Source: an uncultured Bacteroidota bacterium (lineage in GTDB: Bacteria; Bacteroidota; Bacteroidia; Flavobacteriales; TMED113). Taken from it: a DNA stretch of 53,660 nt. The position numbers were made by a program, and so were the translations under genes. The stretch is from the NCBI GenBank assembly GCA_902520385.1, contig CABYOB010000004.1, positions 1-53,660 of the forward strand. The letters are read 5' to 3'. Below, piece by piece: positions 9,384-19,231 of the stretch. Numbering within the stretch: the stretch's first letter is position 1; each line of letters opens with the position of its first letter. The notes under the pieces were generated by a model. The model searched no databases. It had not been told where the DNA came from and saw only the letters and a list, made by a program, of their open reading frames with translations.

Positions 9384-11276
9384 ATGAAAACAATACAAAA
9401 TTTTTTAATCGCTTTAATACTTATCAACTCTAATTTATCTGCCCAAATTCCGGGTGAAATAAAAGAAGATTATAAGGGTTCTTTTGTTGAGTTTAACATG
9501 GATAATAACTCAAACGATTCAAATAATTGGAACAACTTGTTTAATGAAAAAGAAGAAATTAAAGATAAAACGATACCAATAATGATTTCATCTGATTTTA
9601 TAAATAAGGTGTTGGAAGACAAACAGGAATCTATAAATGTTACTATTCCTTTTTATGACAATAATGAAATTGATATAAAATTAATAAAAAGAGATTTTGA
9701 TTTTAGCACTTTTCAATTAGTTGTTAGAACAGAAAATGGTGATATAGAGAGGCAGTATAATCCAGGCTTTATAGCTTATGAAATTGAACATGGAGAGTTT
9801 GGCGGAATAATGATATTTTCTAAATCGGGAATTAACTCAGTATTTCATAATTCACAAGAAACTTATGAGTTGGCAAAGCTTGATGGTAAAAAATCATCAA
9901 AATTTAAAGAAGATTTATATATTTTGAGTAACATAAGTAATAATCCAAAAAATAATCAATTCACATGTGGAGTAGATCATTTAGATCATGTTGATATGGG
10001 GCATATTCATACTTCACATAATGAAAACAGATTAGGATCATCACTTAGTTGCATGAATATTGCAATTGAGATTGATTATTTTACTAGTCAAGGCTTTGAA
10101 TCTATTAATGAGTCTGTAGATTGGGCGTTATCAATTTTAGCTGGTGTAAGTTTAATATATGAACAGGAACTAAATATTAAACTAAGTTCTAATTATGCAT
10201 ATGTTTGGGACATAGAAGATCCTTATAACGATTATGTAGATCAGTCATCTGAAATGTTATATGCTATAAAAGATAAGTGGAATAATGATGAAAATTTGAG
10301 TAATATTGAAAGACACATAGTTCATTTATTTACTAAAAGACAAGATACTGGCACTGGGGGTATTGCTTTTGTAAATGGCGCAGGTAGTGAAAGCTATGGC
10401 TTTGGTTACAGTAGCAATTTAACATCTGACATGGAATATGCAGAAATACCTTCACCATTTTTTCATTGGAACTTATTATGTGCAGCTCACGAACTAGGTC
10501 ATAATTTAGGGTCTATGCATACTCAGTGGTGTGGTTGGCCAGGTGGGCCAATCAATAATTGTGTTGATTTAGAAGAGTCTATTCCAGGTCAGTGTGATGC
10601 TTATATTAATAACCCTACTGCGCAAATAGGAACAATAATGAGTTATTGTCATACTTGGAATCAAAATCAAGGTGGGGGCATTGTTATGAAATTTGACCCA
10701 CTTGTTCAAGAAGTTATATTAGCTAAAGTGAACACCTTAAGTTTGCCTATTTGTGAAGAAGTTCCCGATGATATTATATATGGTTGTATGGATGATTTGG
10801 CTTGTAACTTTAACGATTTGGCAACGCAAGAAGATGGAGGGTGTCTATATTCAGATTTATATTATGATTGTAGTGGAAATTGTATTTTAGATCAAGATGA
10901 AGATGGAGTTTGTGATGAATTAGATAATTGTCCAGAAGATTCTAATCCAACTCAAGCAGATATAAATGAAAATGGGGTTGGAGATAGATGTGAAGGTTTG
11001 TTGCCTCTAGAAGAAATGAATAATTTAGATGTTTTGATGGCTTATCCAAATCCAACAACAGGGATTGTTAATATTTCTTATAATACTGATCAAGCTAAAG
11101 ATATTTCAGTAGAAGTTTATAATGTTTTGGGTGATAAGATCGCCTGTGGTTATCCAGATATTTTTGGAAAAGAAGTAACAATGGCTTTAGATTTATCCCA
11201 ACAATCAAAGGGATTTTATTCTGTAATAGTAAAAACAAGCGATAATATTTCTTCCAAAGGCATAATCCTCAAGTAA
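9384..11276 (+). CDS. Secreted zinc metallopeptidase (reprolysin-like) with thrombospondin type 3-like segment and T9SS sorting domain
   Basis: 'AHELGHNLGSMH' (HExxHxxGxxH); 'DQDEDGVCDELDNCPEDSNPTQADINENGVGDRCEG'; C-terminal 'AYPNPTTGIVNISY...'. Confidence 0.9.
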   Translation: MKTIQNFLIALILINSNLSAQIPGEIKEDYKGSFVEFNMDNNSNDSNNWNNLFNEKEEIKDKTIPIMISSDFINKVLEDKQESINVTIPFYDNNEIDIKLIKRDFDFSTFQLVVRTENGDIERQYNPGFIAYEIEHGEFGGIMIFSKSGINSVFHNSQETYELAKLDGKKSSKFKEDLYILSNISNNPKNNQFTCGVDHLDHVDMGHIHTSHNENRLGSSLSCMNIAIEIDYFTSQGFESINESVDWALSILAGVSLIYEQELNIKLSSNYAYVWDIEDPYNDYVDQSSEMLYAIKDKWNNDENLSNIERHIVHLFTKRQDTGTGGIAFVNGAGSESYGFGYSSNLTSDMEYAEIPSPFFHWNLLCAAHELGHNLGSMHTQWCGWPGGPINNCVDLEESIPGQCDAYINNPTAQIGTIMSYCHTWNQNQGGGIVMKFDPLVQEVILAKVNTLSLPICEEVPDDIIYGCMDDLACNFNDLATQEDGGCLYSDLYYDCSGNCILDQDEDGVCDELDNCPEDSNPTQADINENGVGDRCEGLLPLEEMNNLDVLMAYPNPTTGIVNISYNTDQAKDISVEVYNVLGDKIACGYPDIFGKEVTMALDLSQQSKGFYSVIVKTSDNISSKGIILK

Positions 11277-11290
11277 TTCTTTTTTATCTC

Positions 11291-11323
11291 AGAAAAGGCC
11301 TCCTTGCGAGGCCTTTTCTTTTG
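11291..11323 (+). terminator. Rho-independent terminator
   Basis: agaaaaggcctc-cttgc-gaggccttttct + tt. Confidence 0.85.
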
Positions 11324-11377
11324 GTAAAAAGAATAAATGTTTTATTTTAGTTTTTATAAATTATAAATTATAAAAAT

Positions 11378-12007
11378 ATGGGACTAGTAGGCACTAAAGC
11401 ACCAAAATTTTCAACAAATGCTGTTGTAAATGGTGGAGACACCGTAAGTGATTTTTCATTAGATCAATTTATTGACAAGAAATATGTTATTTTATTCTTC
11501 TACCCTAAAGACTTCACTTTTGTTTGTCCATCAGAATTACATGCATTTCAGGAAAAATTAGATGAGTTTAAAAAGAGAAATTGTGAAATTGTAGCTTGTT
11601 CTACTGACACTGCAGAGACTCATTGGGGTTGGTTACAATTACCTAAAGATAAAGGGGGCATTCAAGGAATAACATATCCATTAGTTGCTGATACCAGTAA
11701 AACTATTTCTGATGCGTATGATGTATTAAATGGAGAATATGATTATGATGATGAGGGTTGTCTAATTGCTACGAATTCAATGATAGCTTATCGTGGATTA
11801 TTTTTAATTGACAAAAAGGGAATTATTCAACACCAGTTAGTAAATAATTTGCCGCTTGGAAGAAATGTTGATGAGGCTATTAGAATTTTAGATGCCCTAA
11901 TATTTCATGAGGAAAATGGAGAAGTTTGTCCAGCTAATTGGGAACCAGGAAAAGAAGGCATGAAGGAAAGTCATGATGGTGTAGCTGATTATTTAGCTAG
12001 ACACTAA
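11378..12007 (+). CDS. Peroxiredoxin (AhpC/2-Cys type)
   Basis: 'FFYPKDFTFVCPSELHAF' peroxidatic Cys motif; 'GEVCPANW' resolving Cys. Confidence 0.93.
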   Translation: MGLVGTKAPKFSTNAVVNGGDTVSDFSLDQFIDKKYVILFFYPKDFTFVCPSELHAFQEKLDEFKKRNCEIVACSTDTAETHWGWLQLPKDKGGIQGITYPLVADTSKTISDAYDVLNGEYDYDDEGCLIATNSMIAYRGLFLIDKKGIIQHQLVNNLPLGRNVDEAIRILDALIFHEENGEVCPANWEPGKEGMKESHDGVADYLARH

Positions 12008-12972
12008 ATTCCTAATTTATTTTTAACTCTTTGAAGGACAGAGGAAGCTATTTTTTTAGCTTTTTCTGATCCTTCTTTTAGTTTTAGTTCAATTTCCTCA
12101 GTGTTTTCCATTAATTCAGAATAAATTTTTCTTTCAGCTGAAAACTTTTTTAGAATTAATTCTAATAATGCATTTTTTGCATGTCCGTAACCAAATCCAC
12201 CATTTAAATAGTTTTTTTTCATATTTTCTATTTCATCATCGCTGGCAATTAATTTATAAATATTAAAAATATTGCAAGTATCAGGTTCTTTTGGCTCTTC
12301 AAGACCTAATGAGTCAGTAACAATTTTCAGTATTTGTTTTTTTAGACTTTTTTCATCAGCAAATATATTTATAGTGTTGTCGTATGATTTACTCATTTTT
12401 CTACCGTCAACACCAGGAACAATCATAAAATTTTCAGTTACTTGAGATTCTGGTAAAATAAGTGTTTCACCCATTAAATGATTAAACGTTCCGGCAATAT
12501 CTCTGGTCATTTCTAAATGTTGAAGTTGGTCTTTTCCAACAGGAACCTTATTAGCATCATATAGTAAAATATCAGCAGCCATTAATACAGGATAGGTGAA
12601 TAGACCTGAATTAACATCTGATAAATTTTCAGATTTATCTTTAAATGAATGCGCATTAGCTAACATAGGATAAGGAGTGAAACAATTTAAAATCCACATT
12701 AATTCAGTGACTTCAGAAATATCGGATTGTCTATAAAAAATATTTTTTTTAGTATCAAAACCAAATGCTAGCCACGCGGCTGCAGTAGCATAAGTATTAT
12801 GTTTTATTTTTTCGGCATTTTTTATAGTTGTCAAAGAATGAAGGTCTGCAATAAAAAAAAGAGATTCATTTTTATTAGATTTCGACATTTCTATAGCGGG
12901 CAGAATAGCCCCTAAAATGTTACCGAGATGAGGAATTCCAGAACTTTGGATACCTGTTAATATTCGCGCCAT
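12004..12972 (-). CDS. trpS: Tryptophanyl-tRNA synthetase
   Basis: 'GIQSSGIPHLGNILGAI' and 'GRKMSKSYDNTI' class I aaRS motifs. Confidence 0.95.
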   Translation of the reverse strand: MARILTGIQSSGIPHLGNILGAILPAIEMSKSNKNESLFFIADLHSLTTIKNAEKIKHNTYATAAAWLAFGFDTKKNIFYRQSDISEVTELMWILNCFTPYPMLANAHSFKDKSENLSDVNSGLFTYPVLMAADILLYDANKVPVGKDQLQHLEMTRDIAGTFNHLMGETLILPESQVTENFMIVPGVDGRKMSKSYDNTINIFADEKSLKKQILKIVTDSLGLEEPKEPDTCNIFNIYKLIASDDEIENMKKNYLNGGFGYGHAKNALLELILKKFSAERKIYSELMENTEEIELKLKEGSEKAKKIASSVLQRVKNKLGI

Positions 12973-13062
12973 TGATTTCTTTTAATTAAATATAGAAAAA
13001 TGTTGTCACAAATAAACTTTATAATTTTATGAATTCATCAATAAAGTTTTTAATATTATAAA

Positions 13063-13359
13063 ATGAAAATTGATAAATCCACCGTAGAGCGTTTAGCAAA
13101 GTTGTCAAAGTTAGAATTTTCAGATGAAGAAAAATCTGAAATGGTTGAGGACTTTAAGAAAATGGTGGGTTTTGTTGATACATTAAAGGAAGTTGATACT
13201 GAAGGCGTGAAGCCACTTATATATGTTAATGAAGATATAACAAATATATTAAGAGAAGATGAAATTGGTGGAATGTTAAGTAGCGAAGATGCACTTAAAA
13301 ACGCACCAGATAAAGATTCAAGTTATATTAAAGTGCCAAAAGTAGTAAAGAAAAATTAA
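13063..13359 (+). CDS. gatC: Asp-tRNA(Asn)/Glu-tRNA(Gln) amidotransferase subunit C
   Basis: 'VERLAKLSKLEFSDEEKSEMVEDFKKMVGFVDTLKEVDTEGV...LREDE'. Confidence 0.92.
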   Translation: MKIDKSTVERLAKLSKLEFSDEEKSEMVEDFKKMVGFVDTLKEVDTEGVKPLIYVNEDITNILREDEIGGMLSSEDALKNAPDKDSSYIKVPKVVKKN

Positions 13360-13769
13360 CAAAACTCATTATAGGCAGCCGACAGATTTTCTGCGATAGT
13401 TTCTTTTAAATTACCCTCAATATTATGTCTTTCAACAAAGTGAACTAACTCACCATCTTTGAATAAAGCAATGGATGGAGAAGAAGGAGGATAGGGTAAC
13501 ATGTATGCACGAGCCCTTTCCGTTGCTTCTTTATCTTGACCAGCAAAAACAGTAGTTAAAAAGTCAGGTTTTTTTTCGTTTTCCAATGATAACAAAGCCC
13601 CAGGTCTACATGAACCGGCGGCGCAGCCACATATAGAGTTAACTAAAACTAATACTGTACCTTCCTTTTTATTTAACATTTCGTCAACTTGCTCAACGGT
13701 TCTTAATTCTTTAAATCCTGCTGAGGTTAATTCTTCTCTCATTGGTGTACATACTTCTTCTGGATACAT
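13356..13769 (-). CDS. BrxA/BrxB-family bacilliredoxin
   Basis: 'VNSICGCAAGSCRPG' CGC motif and YphP/YqiW-type length. Confidence 0.9.
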   Translation of the reverse strand: MYPEEVCTPMREELTSAGFKELRTVEQVDEMLNKKEGTVLVLVNSICGCAAGSCRPGALLSLENEKKPDFLTTVFAGQDKEATERARAYMLPYPPSSPSIALFKDGELVHFVERHNIEGNLKETIAENLSAAYNEFC

Positions 13770-13771
13770 AT

Positions 13772-14227
13772 TTATTTTTTTTTATCTAATTTACGTTTTT
13801 TTTCAAAAAAAGATGTCAATAAGTAAGCACATTCTCCCATTAAAACACCCCCTTTGATTTTTGTTTTAGGGTGCATGATATTTTTATCAATTAAAAAAGC
13901 ACCCTCTTTTTCATCCCTAGCACCATATACAACTTTTCCAATCTTAGCCCAAAACAAAGCGCCAGCACACATTACACATGGCTCTAAAGTAACATACATA
14001 GTACACTCATTTAAATATTTAGATTGAAGGTAATTACAAGCTGATGTGATTGTAGTCATCTCAGCATGAGCTGTAGGGTCTTTTAATCTTTCACACATAT
14101 TATATCCCCTAGCAATAATAGTATCATTATGAACAATAATTGCACCAACAGGGACCTCATCTTCTTGAAATCCTTTTTTAGCCTCTTTCAAAGCTTCTCT
14201 CATATAAAACACATCCATATCTATCAT
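13772..14227 (-). CDS. tadA: tRNA adenosine(34) deaminase-like nucleoside deaminase
   Basis: 'PTAHAEM' and 'TLEPCVMCAGAL' deaminase zinc motifs. Confidence 0.9.
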   Translation of the reverse strand: MIDMDVFYMREALKEAKKGFQEDEVPVGAIIVHNDTIIARGYNMCERLKDPTAHAEMTTITSACNYLQSKYLNECTMYVTLEPCVMCAGALFWAKIGKVVYGARDEKEGAFLIDKNIMHPKTKIKGGVLMGECAYLLTSFFEKKRKLDKKK

Positions 14228-14305
14228 AATTATAAATTTATGTAAAATAGGAACAAGACCTAATTTATTATCTCATTTTTGTACTTTTACAGCAAATAAT
14301 ATTTT

Positions 14306-16048
14306 ATGTATAGAACAGTAAATAACGGTGAGTTAAGCAAAAAAAACATTGGACAACAAGTTACAATGTGTGGTTGGGTTCAAAAATCTAGGGATTTAGG
14401 AGGAATGACATTTGTTGATTTGAGAGATAGATATGGAATAACTCAACTTGTTTTTAATATGGAAACAAATTCAGAATTATGCGAAAAAGCAAGGAGTTTA
14501 GGAAGAGAGTTTGTAATACAAATTGTGGGCAAAGTAATTGAACGTGCTTCAATTAATAAAGAAATGAAAACGGGAGAAATTGAAGTCGCTGTAGATCAAA
14601 TCATTATTCTAAATAAATCTAAAATACCACCATTTACTATTGAAGATCAAACGGATGGTGGTGACGATCTAAGAATGAAGTATAGATATTTAGATCTTCG
14701 TAGAGAACCTGTTAAGAACAATCTAATCCTTAGATCAGAGGTTGCATTTCATACTAGGACATATTTAAAAAATCAAGGTTTTTTAGAAATTGAAACACCA
14801 GTGCTAATTAAATCAACTCCAGAAGGGGCTAGAGATTTTGTTGTTCCATCTAGATTAAATCAAGGAGAGTTTTACGCACTCCCTCAATCTCCACAAACCT
14901 TTAAACAATTGTTAATGGTTTCTGGCTATGATAAATATTATCAAATTGTAAAGTGTTTTAGAGATGAAGATTTTAGAGCTGATCGTCAGCCTGAATTTAC
15001 ACAAATAGACTGTGAGATGGCATTTGTAGAAACAGAGGATATTTTAAAGACATTTGAGGGTTTGATGAAAAATATTTTGTTTGAAACAAAAGGAATTAAA
15101 ATTGATGAAGTGCCTAGGATGACTTACGCTGATGCCATTAGAGACTATGGAACTGATAAGCCCGACTTAAGGTTTGAGATGAAAATAATGAATTTAGAAT
15201 CAGTTTGTAAGGGTTCAGGATTCAACGTTTTTGATAGTGCTGAAACGGTACTTGGAGTTGTTGTTCCAGGAGGCGCAGAGTTTACCAGAAAGCAAATAGA
15301 TAGTTTAACAGACTGGGTTAAGAGACCACAAATTGGGGCAACTGGAATGATTTACTGCAAGTTTAATGAGGGTGGTGAAAACAAATCATCAGTGGATAAA
15401 TTTTTTGACGTAAGTGCATTAAAGTCATGGAAAGAAATTAGTGGGGCAAGTGATGGAGATATGCTTTTAATTTTAGCAGGAAAAAAATCAGTTACTATAA
15501 ATGCTATTGGAAATTTAAGATTAGAAGTTGCTGAAAGATTAAGTCTTAGGGACCCTAATTTATATAAACCAGTTTGGGTAACAGATTTTCCTTTATTTGA
15601 ATTTGACGAGGAAACAAAAACATATCATGCAATGCATCACCCTTTCACTTCACCTAATATTGATGATATGAAGCTATTAGAAACAGACCCAAAAATGGTT
15701 CGAGCAAATGCGTATGACATGGCGTTAAATGGCACAGAAATAGGAGGAGGTTCAATTAGAATTCATAATAAAGAATTACAACAAAAAGTGTTTAATTTAC
15801 TCGGATTTAGTGATGAAGAGGCACATGAAAAATTTGGATTTCTTATGGAAGCTTTTGAATATGGTGCTCCCCCGCATGGTGGTATAGCATTTGGCCTTGA
15901 TCGAATTTGTGCGGTGATTGCAGGATCAGATAGTATTAGAGATTTTATTGCATTTCCAAAAAATAATTCAGGTAGAGATGTAATGTTAGACGCACCTTCT
16001 AAAATAGATAACGATCAACTTAATGAGTTAGGATTACAAACAAAATAA
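14306..16048 (+). CDS. aspS: Aspartyl-tRNA synthetase
   Basis: OB-fold N-terminus, 'YRYLDLRR', '[18 protein letters not shown]', 'GIAFGLDRI'. Confidence 0.96.
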   Translation: MYRTVNNGELSKKNIGQQVTMCGWVQKSRDLGGMTFVDLRDRYGITQLVFNMETNSELCEKARSLGREFVIQIVGKVIERASINKEMKTGEIEVAVDQIIILNKSKIPPFTIEDQTDGGDDLRMKYRYLDLRREPVKNNLILRSEVAFHTRTYLKNQGFLEIETPVLIKSTPEGARDFVVPSRLNQGEFYALPQSPQTFKQLLMVSGYDKYYQIVKCFRDEDFRADRQPEFTQIDCEMAFVETEDILKTFEGLMKNILFETKGIKIDEVPRMTYADAIRDYGTDKPDLRFEMKIMNLESVCKGSGFNVFDSAETVLGVVVPGGAEFTRKQIDSLTDWVKRPQIGATGMIYCKFNEGGENKSSVDKFFDVSALKSWKEISGASDGDMLLILAGKKSVTINAIGNLRLEVAERLSLRDPNLYKPVWVTDFPLFEFDEETKTYHAMHHPFTSPNIDDMKLLETDPKMVRANAYDMALNGTEIGGGSIRIHNKELQQKVFNLLGFSDEEAHEKFGFLMEAFEYGAPPHGGIAFGLDRICAVIAGSDSIRDFIAFPKNNSGRDVMLDAPSKIDNDQLNELGLQTK

Positions 16049-16056
16049 ATTTTATT

Positions 16057-16752
16057 ATGATTCCATTTGGGACACTATTTAATGTTGCTACTGTATTAAT
16101 TGGAAGCACATTAGGTCTTATATTTAAAAAAATGATCAACCCTGAATTAAACAAAAAAGTTTTTTTTGTGATGGGTTTGTTTACATTGGTTTTAGGATTT
16201 AGTATGTCCATTAAAAGTTCAGATTTCATATTAATGTTCTTGTCTCTTGTTTTTGGAACAATGTATGGTGAGTATTGTAATTTAGATAAATTGATTACAA
16301 ATTTTACTGAAAAAATTAAAATCAAAATTAATGTAAAGGACACAAAATTTACTGATGGTATAGTTACTGCGTTTTTACTTTTTTGTATTGGGTCAATGAC
16401 CATTGTAGGAGCTATTGATGAGGGTTTGGGAAAAACACCAGACATATTATTTACTAAGTCGGTGATGGATGGAATTAGTTCAATAATTTTAGCATCAGCA
16501 TTTGGTGTTGGGGTTTTGTTTTCTATTTTCCCAATGCTAATTTTCCAAGGAGGAATAACCATTTTAGTTTTTTATTATAAAGATTTTTTACCAATAGAGT
16601 TGATAGATCATATAAGTGCAGTTGGAGGTGTGCTAATAATTGCAATTGGATTAAAAATATTAGGCTATAAAAAAATCAACCCAACCAATATGCTTCCCTC
16701 ACTTTTATTTTTAGTGTTGTTGTTTTTTTTAAAAAAAGAATTAGGTATTTAA
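16057..16752 (+). CDS. DUF554 family membrane protein
   Basis: 'GTLFNVATVLIGSTLGLIFKK', 'GSMTIVGAIDEGL', 'LIIAIGLKILGYKKINPTNMLPSL'. Confidence 0.88.
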   Translation: MIPFGTLFNVATVLIGSTLGLIFKKMINPELNKKVFFVMGLFTLVLGFSMSIKSSDFILMFLSLVFGTMYGEYCNLDKLITNFTEKIKIKINVKDTKFTDGIVTAFLLFCIGSMTIVGAIDEGLGKTPDILFTKSVMDGISSIILASAFGVGVLFSIFPMLIFQGGITILVFYYKDFLPIELIDHISAVGGVLIIAIGLKILGYKKINPTNMLPSLLFLVLLFFLKKELGI

Positions 16753-16761
16753 TTTATTTTT

Positions 16762-16769
16762 TAATTTTG
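16762..16769 (+). promoter_or_regulatory. Bacteroidota-type -7 element upstream of candidate ncRNA
   Basis: TAATTTTG matches TAnnTTTG; the -33 element is weak. Confidence 0.4.
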
Positions 16770-16775
16770 TAATAG

Positions 16776-16860
16776 CATCAAGAGTTACTTGAAAGTATGC
16801 CAACCGACCCTAACCAGGGCGGCGGTGGAAAAAAGATGTGAGGTGATCATCCTAAAACAA
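16776..16860 (+). ncRNA. Candidate structured small RNA (family unknown)
   Basis: GC-rich island in an AT-rich convergent intergenic region; hairpins tact-tgaa-agta and CCA(a)CCG(a)CCCT-aacc-AGGG..CGG.TGG, then gatg..catc; no ORF. Confidence 0.45.
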
Positions 16861-16944
16861 TATGGTAATCAAATCACTATTTTTAATTGATGCAATAATG
16901 TTAAATGTTAAATTATTGTATTATGAAAAATATACGTAAAAAAA

Positions 16945-17265
16945 TCAGTCTTCATTTAGTAAGTTTTTTAAACCCAATCTTTTCAAAATTTTTTTTTCTT
17001 GTTTCCAAAAAAAATCAAATTGACCAAACAAAAAAGCAACTACTAAAAGAGTGAATTGATAGGCAATAAAAATAATTAAAATTCTAAGTGGGTAGTATAA
17101 ATACCAATTAAGTGAATCATTGTTTATTCCAAATAAGTTTAGTAGAGGTCTTGATATTAATAAAGAACTAAAACCGCTAATTGCAAAAACAATGTTTATT
17201 ATAAAAAACTGAAAATTGGAAGTAATCTCCCATTTAGACTTAAGCTTTTGAAACAACTTTAACAT
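16945..17265 (-). CDS. Small membrane protein, DUF6787-like
   Basis: 'KWEITSNFQFFIINIVFAISGFSSLLISRPLL...YQFTLLVVAFLFGQFDFFWKQEKK'; assigned from memory of the family pattern. Confidence 0.6.
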   Translation of the reverse strand: MLKLFQKLKSKWEITSNFQFFIINIVFAISGFSSLLISRPLLNLFGINNDSLNWYLYYPLRILIIFIAYQFTLLVVAFLFGQFDFFWKQEKKILKRLGLKNLLNED

Positions 17266-17292
17266 ATAGTATAAATATAAAAATAAATAATT

Positions 17293-17649
17293 ATGAAATA
17301 TTCAAAAATTAAATCACCATTTATAAAAAAAAAATTAAAAAAAACTGTTTGGAAAAATCGAATTTATATTGATGATTTAATCCAATTACATAAATACATG
17401 ACTAAAGGAATTAATTCCTGGATTGCGGCAAGTCTTTTTTCTGAATTGAAATTTAAATATGAAGGCGAGTATTTAAAATTGATTGAAGAAGACACTAGGC
17501 TAAACCCAAATGAAAAAAGAATTATGATGTATCCAAAGCAAATACATGATTTAAAATTAAGAAAAAAGAAAATTATAAAATGGAAATTAGATGAATTTAA
17601 GCTTGAAATGTTATTAAAGAAAGATTGGATAAATTGTGGGGGGGGGTAA
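17293..17649 (+). CDS. Hypothetical basic protein, unknown family
   Basis: 118-aa ORF with natural spacing; no recognised domain; ends in a G9 tract. Confidence 0.55.
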   Translation: MKYSKIKSPFIKKKLKKTVWKNRIYIDDLIQLHKYMTKGINSWIAASLFSELKFKYEGEYLKLIEEDTRLNPNEKRIMMYPKQIHDLKLRKKKIIKWKLDEFKLEMLLKKDWINCGGG

Positions 17650-17791
17650 AATCATAATACAATGAAGGGATATTTATTAATTTTGAAATACGGTTATAGT
17701 TTTCTTCATTATTTTAAATATAGTTGTTTAATAAAATAGCTATAAAATAAAATTTAGTATATTATTTAAGAAATCATATTTATGATAATTA

Positions 17792-19231
17792 ATGAAAAAA
17801 TACTTTAATTTTGATTTAACAGAACAACAATTAAAGGTTTTTAATTCTTTAAAAATCTTTGTTCAAAACCACAGTGAAAAAGTATTTATTTTAAAAGGTT
17901 ATGCCGGCACAGGTAAAACAACCCTAATGTTTGGGTTAATAAAATATCTTCAAGAAATAAAAAAAAATTTCGATTTACTTTCATCAACTGGTAGGGCAGC
18001 CAAAATATTATCAGATTTAACAGGTCACCGAGCCTCCACTATTCATAGTAGAATATACACATTTAGTGATTTAAGTGATGATTTAGAGGATATACATAAG
18101 AAAAGAAAAAAAAACATCACAGATAATAAAAGTTTAAATTTATTATTTTCTCTATCACAAATAGATGCAGATCAGTCAAAAAAAAAAATTATATACATCA
18201 TTGATGAGTCATCTATGATATCTAATCAAAAAGATAAATCAATTTCTTTTGCTCAATTTGGGGACGGAGAGCTTTTAAATGATTTAATAAATTATGACCC
18301 AAACGGTAAATTTATATTTATAGGAGACCCTTGTCAATTACCCCCGATTAAACAAAAAGAATCCCCAGCTTTAAGCAAAGAATACATAGAGCAGAAATTT
18401 AATTTTAATGTAAAGGAACACATGCTTACCACAATAGTGAGACAGCAAGGGGTCAATAATGGAATAATACAAGCATCTTTAAATACTAGACGTCTTTTTT
18501 ATAATCCCCCTCAAATTAAATGGCCTAAGCTCCCATTAGGAAAGAATAATAATATTAAATTATTGAGTTCAGATTTTCAGTTAGCTAATGAGTATCTTAA
18601 AGAAATCAATGAAAATGGCACAGAAAATACTACTATTATTTGTCAATCAAATAGAGATTGTAAGGAGCTTAATAATTTTGTTAGGTCTAGATTATTTAAA
18701 GATACTTCCAGTATTCAAGTAAATGATTTATTATTAATAACTCAAAACAATCAAAAAGCAAATTTAGTTAATGGAGATTTGGTAAAAGTCTTAAGTATTG
18801 CCCCAAAAGAAAATAGATGTGGTCTTTCTTTTTGGGAGGTTCAGGCCCAAGAGTTATCATCTAAAAGGATAATAAATTCTTTATTAATTAATGATATTCC
18901 CTATTCAAATTCGACAAATATAAGTGAGGAAAAACATAAAGACCTAATGATTGATTATTATTTGAGAATGAAAGAAAAGGGAATTAAACAAGGAGATAGA
19001 TTATTTAAAGATAACATGTTGAAAGATGAATATTTAAATGCGATTAAATGTGTGTTTGGGTATGCTTTAACATGCCATAAGTCTCAAGGTGGAGAATGGG
19101 ATAAGGTTTTTTTATATATTAAACAAAAAATTTATGGAATTCCTAGACCAGGATTATTTCAGTGGTGGTACACAGCAATTACTAGAGCTAGAAAAAAATT
19201 ATTTATTGTAGATGATTGGTTTATTTCGTAA
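17792..19231 (+). CDS. RecD/Dda-like SF1 DNA helicase
   Basis: 'LKGYAGTGKTTLMFGL' Walker A, 'IIYIIDESSMIS' Walker B, 'FIFIGDPCQLPPI', 'YALTCHKSQGGEWDKVFLYI', 'WWYTAITRARKKLFIV'. Confidence 0.9.
   Translation: MKKYFNFDLTEQQLKVFNSLKIFVQNHSEKVFILKGYAGTGKTTLMFGLIKYLQEIKKNFDLLSSTGRAAKILSDLTGHRASTIHSRIYTFSDLSDDLEDIHKKRKKNITDNKSLNLLFSLSQIDADQSKKKIIYIIDESSMISNQKDKSISFAQFGDGELLNDLINYDPNGKFIFIGDPCQLPPIKQKESPALSKEYIEQKFNFNVKEHMLTTIVRQQGVNNGIIQASLNTRRLFYNPPQIKWPKLPLGKNNNIKLLSSDFQLANEYLKEINENGTENTTIICQSNRDCKELNNFVRSRLFKDTSSIQVNDLLLITQNNQKANLVNGDLVKVLSIAPKENRCGLSFWEVQAQELSSKRIINSLLINDIPYSNSTNISEEKHKDLMIDYYLRMKEKGIKQGDRLFKDNMLKDEYLNAIKCVFGYALTCHKSQGGEWDKVFLYIKQKIYGIPRPGLFQWWYTAITRARKKLFIVDDWFIS

Noticed and set aside
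16020-16562. 180-aa minus-strand ORF opposite the DUF554 gene
   Set aside because: Fully antisense to a recognisable DUF554 protein; low-complexity translation with no motif; a by-product of AT-rich coding sequence.
16893-16918. caataat...attattg inverted repeat as part of the ncRNA
   Set aside because: Weak AT-only stem; more simply a terminator-like or chance element near the end of the 16945 gene.
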